From: Actinomycetota bacterium
Lineage (GTDB): Bacteria; Actinomycetota; Acidimicrobiia; Acidimicrobiales; MedAcidi-G1
Assembly: GCA_002721755.1 (NCBI GenBank)
Contig: PBLL01000030.1
Span: 1-64,000, forward strand
Length of the DNA: 64,000 bases
Reading direction: 5' to 3'
Made by a program: the position numbers and the translations under genes. Of this stretch, positions 43,895 to 51,596 are shown in pieces. Each line of letters starts with the position of its first letter. The stretch's first letter is position 1. The notes beneath the pieces are model-generated. The model had not been told where the DNA came from. It saw nothing but the letters and a program-made list of their open reading frames with translations, and ran no database searches.

Positions 43895-45475
43895 ATGGAT
43901 GAGGAAAAAGAATTCCGGACTATGTCAGGAGTTCCAGTTGGATCTGTGTACGGCAGTGATCCACTGCCTGGTGAGTTTCCATATACCCGCGGAATACATG
44001 CCGGTATGTACAGGGATCGACTGTGGACGATGAGAATGTTCGCAGGTTTTGGAACAGCAGAAGATACCAATGCCCGTTTCAAAGAGTTGTTGCGAGCTGG
44101 CGGTACCGGACTTTCTACAGCTTTCGATATGCCAACACTCATGGGTCGCGATTCTGACAATGAATGGTCTATAGGAGAAGTAGGACGTGCAGGAGTTGCG
44201 GTTGACACGCTTGACGACATGATCGATCTTTTTGCTGACATTAATTTAGGTCAAGTGTCTACTTCAATGACGATAAATGGTCCTGCAGCGATTCTTCTCG
44301 CAATGTACGTAGCAGTAGCTGAACAAGGTGGAGTGGAAAGGGCAGAACTCAACGGAACACTTCAGAACGACATCTTGAAGGAATATCAGGCGCAAAAGGA
44401 GTACATTTTCCCACCAAGACCATCTGTGCGGTTGGTAAGCGACGTAGTTGCTTTCACGACGAATGAGATGCCACGTTGGAATCCGATTTCAATCTCCGGT
44501 TACCACATTAGAGAAGCGGGCTCCACGGCCGCGCAAGAACTCGCATTCACTTTGGCTAATGGATTTGCCTATGTAGAAGCAGCACAGGCAGCTGGTCTCA
44601 AGGTTGACGATTTTGCACCTAGGCTTAGTTTCTTCTTCAACAGTCACTCAGATTTTTTTGAGGAGATAGGAAAATTTCGCGCAGCAAGAAGAATTTGGGC
44701 GTCATGGCTTCGTGACCGTTACGGAGCGGAAGATGAGAGAAGTCAAAAACTGCGTTTCCACACACAAACTGCTGGAGTTTCACTAACAGCCCAACAACCT
44801 GAGATAAATATTGCACGTGTTGCGATCCAGGCTCTTGCAGGTGTCATTGGAGGAACCCAGAGCCTGCATACAGATAGTTACGATGAAGCTTTAGCTCTTC
44901 CAACTGAAGATGCTGCAAGAATAGCTTTGCGCACGCAACAGATTGTCGCCCATGAAACAGGTGTAATTAATGTCGCTGACCCTTTGGGAGGCTCAGATTA
45001 CGTTGAGTGGATGACAGATGAGATGGAAAGGCAAGCTGAAGACATATTCAAGCATTTGGACGAACTTGGCAACGGGTCGATTCTCGAGGGTGTGTACGCA
45101 GGAATAGAAAACGGATGGTTTGTAGGAGAAATCGCAGATGCTGCATATCGCTTTGAAAGAGAAGTGAATAGCGGAGATCGTCTCATAGTGGGAGTCAATT
45201 CTTTCACTGAAGGAGGGGGTGAAAATGTTGATTTACTTAGCATCGATCCCGGCACTGAAGAAATTCAGTTGAAAAGATTAGCTGAAATAAAGCAGTCAAG
45301 AGACAGTGATTTGGTGCAACAGGCATTGAACAGGCTGTCCTCAGAAGCTGCTGATCCTGAAATAAATCTCATGCCTGCGATAATCGAAGCAGTTAAAGTA
45401 AGGGCAACAGAAGGCGAGATTGTCAATGCGCTTGAATCAGTCTTTGGAACTTATGTAGAAAAGGCTTTTGTATGA
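43895..45475 (+). CDS. B12-dependent acyl-CoA mutase, large (catalytic) subunit
   Basis: A 526-residue TIM-barrel catalytic subunit of the methylmalonyl-CoA mutase superfamily without its own cobalamin domain. MYRDRLWTMRMFAGFGTAEDTN and GLSTAFDMPTLMGRDSDN carry the CoA and adenosylcobalamin contacts, and ISGYHIREAGS has the conserved His. By residue counting, the mutase-specific Tyr89 is Phe, Arg207 is Gln (QAQKEYIFPP), and Ala116 is retained. That pattern fits isobutyryl-CoA mutase rather than methylmalonyl-CoA or 2-hydroxyisobutyryl-CoA mutase. ATG 43895 has AGGAG 9 nt upstream. The stop overlaps the B12-subunit gene. Confidence 0.88.
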   Translation: MDEEKEFRTMSGVPVGSVYGSDPLPGEFPYTRGIHAGMYRDRLWTMRMFAGFGTAEDTNARFKELLRAGGTGLSTAFDMPTLMGRDSDNEWSIGEVGRAGVAVDTLDDMIDLFADINLGQVSTSMTINGPAAILLAMYVAVAEQGGVERAELNGTLQNDILKEYQAQKEYIFPPRPSVRLVSDVVAFTTNEMPRWNPISISGYHIREAGSTAAQELAFTLANGFAYVEAAQAAGLKVDDFAPRLSFFFNSHSDFFEEIGKFRAARRIWASWLRDRYGAEDERSQKLRFHTQTAGVSLTAQQPEINIARVAIQALAGVIGGTQSLHTDSYDEALALPTEDAARIALRTQQIVAHETGVINVADPLGGSDYVEWMTDEMERQAEDIFKHLDELGNGSILEGVYAGIENGWFVGEIADAAYRFEREVNSGDRLIVGVNSFTEGGGENVDLLSIDPGTEEIQLKRLAEIKQSRDSDLVQQALNRLSSEAADPEINLMPAIIEAVKVRATEGEIVNALESVFGTYVEKAFV

Positions 45476-45879
45476 CTAAAAATGAACCTATACGAATAGT
45501 TCTCGCGAAATTAGGTCTTGATGGTCACGATAGAGGTCTCAAAGTTGTAGCGAGAATGTTAAGAGATGCCGGCATGGAAGTCGTCTACTTGGGGTTGCGA
45601 CAGACTGCTGAAATGATTGTGACAGCGGTAGAACAAGAAGATGCAGACGTGGTAGGCATATCAATGCACAATGCAGGACACTTAACATTGGCACCACTAA
45701 TAGTAAACGCATTGAGAGATGCAGGCCTTGATGTTCCAGTTGTAGTTGGAGGGATAGTGCCTGAAAGTGATTTAGAAGCTATGGCAAAAGCCGGAGTGGC
45801 CGGAGTGCTTGGTCCAGGTGCTTCAGCTGAAGATGTAGCAGCATGCGTGCGTGAGGCAGTGGCCACCCGTGGCAAGTGA
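45472..45879 (+). CDS. Acyl-CoA mutase small subunit, B12-binding
   Basis: A 135-residue cobalamin-binding Rossmann-like domain. The base-off/His-on motif DxHxxG is seen as GLDGHDRGLKV, with the lower-ligand His, followed by VGISMHNAGH and the GG loop VVVGGIVP. It complements the catalytic subunit encoded just upstream, as in IcmA/IcmB or HcmA/HcmB. The ATG overlaps the upstream stop as ATGA, so equal production is likely. Confidence 0.93.
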   Translation: MTKNEPIRIVLAKLGLDGHDRGLKVVARMLRDAGMEVVYLGLRQTAEMIVTAVEQEDADVVGISMHNAGHLTLAPLIVNALRDAGLDVPVVVGGIVPESDLEAMAKAGVAGVLGPGASAEDVAACVREAVATRGK

Positions 45880-46822
45880 AGACTCTACAATAAATTCACT
45901 CGTAGAAAGAGCAAGTGAAGGTGATAGACGTTCAGTCGCTCGGTTGTTGACTCTAGTCGAAAGGGGAGGTGTTTCTGCTGAGATAATTGCTGAAGCAACT
46001 CACCCACTTGCAGGCAAATCACATGTAATAGGTATAACGGGAGCACCAGGAGCCGGAAAGTCAACTCTTACAGCTTCTTTAGCGAGAGATCTGGCAGAAT
46101 CTGATCACACACCTGCAGTGCTGGCAGTTGATCCCTCATCACCTTTAACAGGAGGTGCGATTCTGGGTGACCGAGTGAGAATGGAGGAAGCGACAGAAGC
46201 AGGCGCATTTATACGTTCAATGGCGACTAGAGGACATGCCGGTGGGCTAGCGCTTGCAGTTCCAGGCATGGTACGTGTATTTGATGCTTTCGGATTTAAT
46301 CCTGTAATCATTGAAACGGTCGGCGTAGGTCAAGTTGAAGTTGATGTAGCTTCAGCGGCTGACACAGTAGTGGTAGTGGTTACATCTGGCTGGGGTGATG
46401 CCGTACAGGCAAATAAAGCTGGATTGCTTGAAATTGCGGACCTTTTCGTCGTGAACAAAGCTGATCGACCTGGCGCCAATGATGCCAGAAGAGATCTTGA
46501 ATTGATGATCGACTTGTCGCAAGTTACTGGTCAAGCAGTTAGAAGACCAGAAATAGTCATGACAACAGCAACTGAAGGTAAAGGATTGAATGAGTTGAAG
46601 GAGGCCGTTTCAGAACATCATCAGTTCTTAATCCAAGAAGACCAAATGTCTCTAAGGCGATCCAAGCGTTGGAAGGCCGAAGTCCGTTCGCGATTAGAAT
46701 ACCTACTCTCAGAATTTTCAAAAGAATCTATAGATAATTTAGAGGAAAACCAGGAATCTTCTCCCAGTTCGGTAGCCAATGATTTAGCAAAAAATCTTCT
46801 AAAAAAAGATGAATTAGGTTAA
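45869..46822 (+). CDS. MeaB/ArgK-type GTPase chaperone of the B12 mutase
   Basis: A G3E-family P-loop GTPase of about 317 residues that loads and protects the adenosylcobalamin mutase. Walker A is GITGAPGAGKSTLTASLA, followed by AVLAVDPSSPLTGGAILGDRVRM, the switch III-like FIRSMATRGHAGG, IIETVGVGQVEVDV and the NKAD guanine motif FVVNKADRPG. The start is uncertain: GTG 45869 gives a compact N-terminus, and the track's GTG 45851 is an alternative. It overlaps the B12-subunit gene by 11 nt. Confidence 0.93.
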   Translation: MASEDSTINSLVERASEGDRRSVARLLTLVERGGVSAEIIAEATHPLAGKSHVIGITGAPGAGKSTLTASLARDLAESDHTPAVLAVDPSSPLTGGAILGDRVRMEEATEAGAFIRSMATRGHAGGLALAVPGMVRVFDAFGFNPVIIETVGVGQVEVDVASAADTVVVVVTSGWGDAVQANKAGLLEIADLFVVNKADRPGANDARRDLELMIDLSQVTGQAVRRPEIVMTTATEGKGLNELKEAVSEHHQFLIQEDQMSLRRSKRWKAEVRSRLEYLLSEFSKESIDNLEENQESSPSSVANDLAKNLLKKDELG

Positions 46823-46861
46823 ATCAAGTAGAAACAATTCCAGTGAGCTAGGATCTGAACC

Positions 46862-47344
46862 TTGAAATCAAAAATCCGTTCTGTGATTGAACGCCTCTTC
46901 CAAAATTATGCGCAGCGACTCCTTCGTTACATGGGAGTGACTGTTGTCAATACCATTGTTGGTCAGACGGTTCTTTTTGTTTTCCATGCGGTAATTGGAC
47001 TACCTGGAATGATCGCGAATGCATGCGCAGTTGCAATAAGCACTATTCCTGCTTATCTACTTAGTCGTAATTATGTTTGGGAGCAGCCTAAAGGTGATCA
47101 CTCGGTAGGAGGGGAAATCGCACCATTCTGGATGCTGGCATTCGCAGGGTTAGCTCTTTCTACAGCAGTAGTAGGAGTGGTAGATGGAATTTTTGGTGGC
47201 ACCTGGTCAGTGCAAATAGCAAATGCTTCTGCCTATGGGACTTTATGGATAGTTAGATTTCTGGTGATCGAGCACCTTCTTTGGGGCGACTCGGTTGAAG
47301 ATGACCCAAAAGAAACTTCGAATCAAGAAAAATTTACGGGTTGA
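46862..47344 (+). CDS. GtrA-like membrane protein
   Basis: A 160-residue protein with four predicted transmembrane helices: LLRYMGVTVVNTIVGQTVLFVFHAVIGL, ANACAVAISTIPAYLLSRNYVW (typical GtrA), FWMLAFAGLALSTAVVGVV and the last around ASAYGTLWIVRFLVIEHLLWG. GtrA proteins help move polyprenyl-linked sugars across the membrane. TTG 46862 follows AGGAT at 8 nt. A TTG start and a 4-nt overlap link it to the next methyltransferase gene. Confidence 0.85.
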   Translation: MKSKIRSVIERLFQNYAQRLLRYMGVTVVNTIVGQTVLFVFHAVIGLPGMIANACAVAISTIPAYLLSRNYVWEQPKGDHSVGGEIAPFWMLAFAGLALSTAVVGVVDGIFGGTWSVQIANASAYGTLWIVRFLVIEHLLWGDSVEDDPKETSNQEKFTG

Positions 47345-47985
47345 TCTTGGTAAAAAGCGAAAAGTTACTGTTTGAACTAGCTGAAAAAGTAAAAGGCTTC
47401 ATGCCGTCTGATGAAGGTTTAGCACTAACTAAACATGCAACTTCTGTTGAAACTGATGGTCCTTTTCTTGAAGTCGGCAGTTACTGCGGTAAATCTGCGA
47501 TCTATTTGGGGGTGGCTGCAAAAAAAATAGGAAGAATCCTTTTTTCGGTTGATCACCACAGGGGTTCAGAAGAGAATCAACCAGGGTGGGAATGGCATGA
47601 TCCTGAAATTGTCGACAAAGAAATCGGATTGATAGATACTTTGCCAGAATTTCGAAAAAATATAAAGAAAGCAGATCTTGAAGAAACTGTCGTTGCAGTT
47701 GTTGGTGATTCACCAGTGGTAGCTAAAAACTGGACCACTCCTTTGTCATTACTTTTCATCGATGGGGGACACGGTTCAGAACCAGCACATGCGGATTATG
47801 AAAACTGGGTGCCAAAACTCCTGGTAGGAGGGAAGCTTTTAATACATGATGTATTTGAAGACCCTAAAGAGGGTGGAAGACCACCTTTTGAGATTTTTCA
47901 AAGGGCTTTAAATTCAAATTCTTTTGAAGAGGTTGACGCAGTGGGTTCTCTACGAGTGTTGCAAAGAGTTGGTTCCGATATATAG
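47341..47985 (+). CDS. Class I SAM-dependent methyltransferase (Methyltransf_24-like)
   Basis: A 214-residue Rossmann methyltransferase. Motif I is FLEVGSYCGKSAIYLG. The motif II-like acidic segment is FSVDHHRGSEEN, a later region reads VVGDSPVVAKNWTTPLSLLFIDGGHGSEPAHADYENWVPKL, and IHDVFEDP follows. This set (IDGGH, then D-YENW) is typical of Methyltransf_24 proteins of surface-polysaccharide loci. The acceptor is unknown. The start is TTG 47341, overlapping the GtrA stop. Confidence 0.85.
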   Translation: MILVKSEKLLFELAEKVKGFMPSDEGLALTKHATSVETDGPFLEVGSYCGKSAIYLGVAAKKIGRILFSVDHHRGSEENQPGWEWHDPEIVDKEIGLIDTLPEFRKNIKKADLEETVVAVVGDSPVVAKNWTTPLSLLFIDGGHGSEPAHADYENWVPKLLVGGKLLIHDVFEDPKEGGRPPFEIFQRALNSNSFEEVDAVGSLRVLQRVGSDI

Positions 47986-47997
47986 ACGCGTTAATGG

Positions 47998-49062
47998 CTA
48001 ATCGAGATCAAGGATGTGTTCTTCAGTATTAATTATTTCAGGCAGTCCAGCATGATTAGTGAAAATACCCGAAGCAGGGCTTGATTGGGATATTGCGTCA
48101 GCGGCCAGAATAACGGCAGCCGCCGAATAAGTTGTTTTCTCATCTTCTGGAAAAGATTGTTTCGCTGGGTGCACCAAGCCAGTTAAATAGTGACCATCTG
48201 ACTGTCTCATCTGCTGGCTCCAAAGAAAAAGCAATTCAGCTTTTTGCTGATCTCCTAGCACCAGATAAGCAATTGCGCATTCACACGTCTCAGCTGTTGT
48301 AACCCATGGCTGATCACTCACGCATCGAATTCCCAGATCTTCCATGATAAAAAGGTCTGCTTTCTCTGAAAGTATGGATTTGCCCCGATCCCCGGTAACC
48401 ACTCCTGAAAGTACTGGATAGTACCAGTCCATAGCCCACCTTTCTTTAGGTGCAAAAGCTTTGTCAGGATATTTCCTTACCACATGAGCAAGATTGGCAA
48501 GAGATAATTCCCAATCCGGTCTTTCATGACCCAGTTCTTCAGCAGTCGAAATTGCACACCGCAGACTATGGCAAATACTTGATGAACCGGTTAAAAGTGA
48601 ATATGACCAAGGAGTTCCATCAGGGTGCATAGCCCAAATTATCTCTCCACGTGGCGTTTGCAGATCAAGCACAAAGTCGATTGCCGGTTCAACAACTTTC
48701 CACATTGTTTCAAGAAAACCGCGATCATGAGTCATAAGCCAATGGTGCCAAACACCTGTTGCAACGTAGGCAACTACATTTGAGTCATATTTTGGATCTT
48801 CAATGCCGTTTTCAAGGTAATAGTGGTGCCATGCACCATTTGGTAACTGGTTGTCTTTTAACCACATATAAGCTTTTTCTGCGGCATCTAGATGACCTGT
48901 CACTGCAAGTGCCATTGCTGCTTCTACATGGTTCCATGGATCAGAATGACCACCTGGAAACCATGGGATCATCCCGTCTGGGAGTTGCCAGTCGATAATT
49001 GCTTCAGCGGTTGTTATCAATTCTTCGGTGCTCACCACATTTGGGACATTAGGAAGAGACAT
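47998..49062 (-). CDS. Alpha/alpha-barrel (prenyltransferase/squalene-cyclase-like) protein
   Basis: A 354-residue protein of repeated two-helix units ending in aromatic motifs: IPWFPGGHSDPWNHVEAAMALAV, AEKAYMWLKDNQLPNGAWHHYY, and WVTTAETCECAIAYLVLGD. This resembles the (alpha/alpha)6 toroid of terpene cyclase/prenyltransferase-like or glycoside-hydrolase-like proteins. No DxDD cyclase or catalytic pair is apparent. It lies in an operon with a methyltransferase and a GT4 glycosyltransferase, so a polysaccharide role is likely. It overlaps the methyltransferase gene by 14 nt. Confidence 0.72.
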   Translation of the reverse strand: MSLPNVPNVVSTEELITTAEAIIDWQLPDGMIPWFPGGHSDPWNHVEAAMALAVTGHLDAAEKAYMWLKDNQLPNGAWHHYYLENGIEDPKYDSNVVAYVATGVWHHWLMTHDRGFLETMWKVVEPAIDFVLDLQTPRGEIIWAMHPDGTPWSYSLLTGSSSICHSLRCAISTAEELGHERPDWELSLANLAHVVRKYPDKAFAPKERWAMDWYYPVLSGVVTGDRGKSILSEKADLFIMEDLGIRCVSDQPWVTTAETCECAIAYLVLGDQQKAELLFLWSQQMRQSDGHYLTGLVHPAKQSFPEDEKTTYSAAAVILAADAISQSSPASGIFTNHAGLPEIINTEEHILDLD

Positions 49063-49798
49063 TTTTAGCCTCCAGCAATGGTTTAGATGCGTAGATAACC
49101 AAACTCTTACCTAATAAAGGGCTTAGAATTTTTTCCAGAACCCTAGTAACCCAAGGCGATTTTTCAATATCCCAAGCAAGAATCTGATGATAAGTTCTGA
49201 CTAAAAAATTGTCTTGGATCGGTCTATTTGGTCCAATTATGCAGCGAAGCCACCAATAAGGGCTATGGAGTGCATGCACTCGGTGGTGCCCCTTGGGTTC
49301 CAGTCCAGTATCGGAAATCATTTTCATCAGTTCTTTCTTCTTGTAAATACGCACATGACCTCCGACTGCTTTCGGGGCGTAGTAGTCGTCCGATAAAGAC
49401 CAGCATATTTTCTCAGGAAAGCGTGAGGGGATTGTTATAGCTATTGTTCCTCCAGGGCTCAGAACACGGCCAAGTTCATTTAGGGCTGCAGAATCGTTGT
49501 CAATGTGTTCCATGACTTCTGAGCAAATAATCCGATCAAAAGAGTGGTCCGAGAAAGGCAACTTGGTCACATCCCCATTAGTTGTTTCAATAGCAATAGG
49601 GGGACCTATTTCACCTTGTTCGTACATGACACCTGCTACTGCTCTAACTTGTTTAAGCTCATCAAAACCCAAGTCACACGCGACTACTGAGGCTCCTCGT
49701 CTCAAAGCTTCGTAAGCATGACGTCCAAAGCCACAACCCATATCTAGAATTCGTTCTCCGGATTCCACTCCTAGAAGATCATAATCAGCTGTCAACAT
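49049..49798 (-). CDS. Class I SAM-dependent methyltransferase (UbiE/Methyltransf_11-like)
   Basis: A 249-residue methyltransferase. Motif I is ILDMGCGFGRHAYEALRRGASVVACDLG, motif II-like FSDHSFDRIICSEVMEHIDND, and motif III LSPGGTIAITIPSRFPEKI. The substrate is unknown. It sits between the GT4 gene and the alpha/alpha-barrel gene, all on the minus strand, suggesting modification of a glycan or glycolipid. Starts 5 nt after the GT4 stop. Confidence 0.88.
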   Translation of the reverse strand: MLTADYDLLGVESGERILDMGCGFGRHAYEALRRGASVVACDLGFDELKQVRAVAGVMYEQGEIGPPIAIETTNGDVTKLPFSDHSFDRIICSEVMEHIDNDSAALNELGRVLSPGGTIAITIPSRFPEKICWSLSDDYYAPKAVGGHVRIYKKKELMKMISDTGLEPKGHHRVHALHSPYWWLRCIIGPNRPIQDNFLVRTYHQILAWDIEKSPWVTRVLEKILSPLLGKSLVIYASKPLLEAKNVSS

Positions 49799-49803
49799 GA
49801 TAG

Positions 49804-51084
49804 TTATCCTTGACTTTCAGAGAGAAGAGAATGGTATTGATCCACTGTTCTCAAAGCTGTATGGTGCCAACTCCAATTTTCGATAACCCTACGTCTTCCG
49901 TTCTCGCCGACCCTTGATCTACTTTCAGGGCTGTCTAAAACTTTTCCAATCATTGACGCCAGAGCTTCACTGTCACCAGGTGGAACCTGAAAACAAGTTT
50001 CGTCATGAGGTCCGGCGACTTCCGGTAGAGCTCCACCGGTGGTGGTGACTAGTGGAACGCCACAGGACATAGCCTCAATAGCTGGCAAAGAGAAACCCTC
50101 ATACAACGAGGGGACTACAGCGATTTCCGCTTCACTGTAGAGCTCAACAATTCGATCGTCAGAAACTCCATGAATCCAACTAACACAGTCAGTTAACCCC
50201 AAATCATCAATTATGTCTGTGGAAGAGCTACCTTCTGAAGGTTTACCGATTATCACTAGCTCAACATCACGTTCAGTTTTTAGTTTTGCTATTGCTTCAA
50301 GAAGGTATTTGAGTCCTTTCATAGCTACATCAGCACTAGCTGTAGTGACAATCATTCCGGGTTTTCTTTGCACTCCTTGGACAGGAGCGAATAGTTCAGG
50401 GTCAACGCCAACCGGAACGACATGAATGCGTTCCGGATCGACCTTGTGATCTGCAGATATGTCAACTTTTGATGATTCTGAAACAGTCATAACACGGTTC
50501 ATGCGTTTTGCTACCCGAGTTTGCATTTTTGTAAACGCATACCAACGTCTTTTTGAAAATGATTCGAAAAGAGTTCTTGAATGTTGAATTTCAAGGCGTC
50601 TGTCAACTGTTATTGGATGGTGGATCGTAGACAGTAGGGGAAAACCAGCTTTTTGAAGTAGTGATAGTCCCCATCCTAAACACTGATTGTCATGGACAAG
50701 ATCAAATTCGTCCCTCCTGGTTTTTAGGTAGTCCCAAGCTCTCATGCTGAAAGCTAATGGTTCTGAAAAGTTTCCAGTATTGAAACTGGCTACTTCTAGA
50801 AAATCCCATTTAGTTTTCAATTCCCAAATTCTTGGTTTTCTCATAGGGAAGTGGTCGTTGAAGATGTCGAGGCTTGGCAGACGGACAAGTTCTACCCGTT
50901 CGTCTAGTTCTGGATATGGTTGCCCTGAGAGGACCACAACACTATGACCCAAATCTGCAAGAGCTTTAGTTAAATGGCGTGTGTAAATACCCTGACCGCC
51001 ACAGTGTGGCTTACCACGGTAAGAGAGATAAGCAATACGTAGCTTCTGATCGCTATCTGCAGGGGTATTTACGGAATTGGGCAT
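49804..51084 (-). CDS. GT4-family glycosyltransferase
   Basis: A 426-residue GT-B fold transferase. The N-terminal acceptor domain has HCGGQGIYTRHLTKALADLGH. The C-terminal sugar-nucleotide domain contains GMIVTTASADVAMKGLKYLLEAI, VVPVGVDPELF, and the E(x7)E motif IAVVPSLYEGFSLPAIEAMSCGVPLVTT. It probably uses UDP- or GDP-sugars on a lipid or polysaccharide acceptor. It starts the minus-strand glycan operon. Confidence 0.9.
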   Translation of the reverse strand: MPNSVNTPADSDQKLRIAYLSYRGKPHCGGQGIYTRHLTKALADLGHSVVVLSGQPYPELDERVELVRLPSLDIFNDHFPMRKPRIWELKTKWDFLEVASFNTGNFSEPLAFSMRAWDYLKTRRDEFDLVHDNQCLGWGLSLLQKAGFPLLSTIHHPITVDRRLEIQHSRTLFESFSKRRWYAFTKMQTRVAKRMNRVMTVSESSKVDISADHKVDPERIHVVPVGVDPELFAPVQGVQRKPGMIVTTASADVAMKGLKYLLEAIAKLKTERDVELVIIGKPSEGSSSTDIIDDLGLTDCVSWIHGVSDDRIVELYSEAEIAVVPSLYEGFSLPAIEAMSCGVPLVTTTGGALPEVAGPHDETCFQVPPGDSEALASMIGKVLDSPESRSRVGENGRRRVIENWSWHHTALRTVDQYHSLLSESQG

Positions 51085-51144
51085 TAGAACATTCTCGCTG
51101 GATTTTTAGCCGATTACTCACTGTTAATTAGATACTGTTGAGTT

Positions 51145-51582
51145 ATGCGAGCTTTAGTGCAGCGAGTTAAAAAAGCCACTGTAAGGGTTGAAAATCAGTC
51201 TGTGGGTTCTATAACTCAAGGATTGTGTGTTTTTGTAGGTGTAACCCATGACGATGGTTTTGAGGAGTCTGACCAACTGGTTAAAAAAATTCTTAATTTG
51301 AGAATCATGGATGATGAAGATGGCGTAATGAATAGATCTGTTATTGATACAGATGGAGAGATCCTCATTGTCAGTCAATTCACACTTTATGGTGACACCT
51401 CGAAAGGACGCAGACCAGCATGGTCAGCGGCTGCACCACCTGAAAAAGCTGAACCCTTGATCGACAGGGTAGTTGAAGGCCTAAAAGCATCTGGAGTCAC
51501 AGTGGAGACAGGAAAATTTCGTGAATACATGGAAGTGGATTTGATAAATGATGGTCCAGCAACATTGATGATCGAAGTCTGA
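51145..51582 (+). CDS. dtd: D-aminoacyl-tRNA deacylase
   Basis: Removes D-amino acids (and Gly from tRNA-Ala) mischarged onto tRNA. The 145-aa length, N-terminal MRALVQRVKKATVRVE, the SQFTLYGDTSKGRRPAW motif with the catalytic Thr region, and the MEVDLINDGPATLMIEV end are diagnostic (Gly-cisPro here appears as GPAT). It stands alone between the glycan operon and lnt. It ends 14 nt from the convergent lnt stop. Confidence 0.95.
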   Translation: MRALVQRVKKATVRVENQSVGSITQGLCVFVGVTHDDGFEESDQLVKKILNLRIMDDEDGVMNRSVIDTDGEILIVSQFTLYGDTSKGRRPAWSAAAPPEKAEPLIDRVVEGLKASGVTVETGKFREYMEVDLINDGPATLMIEV

Positions 51583-51596
51583 ATATTTGGAAATGT

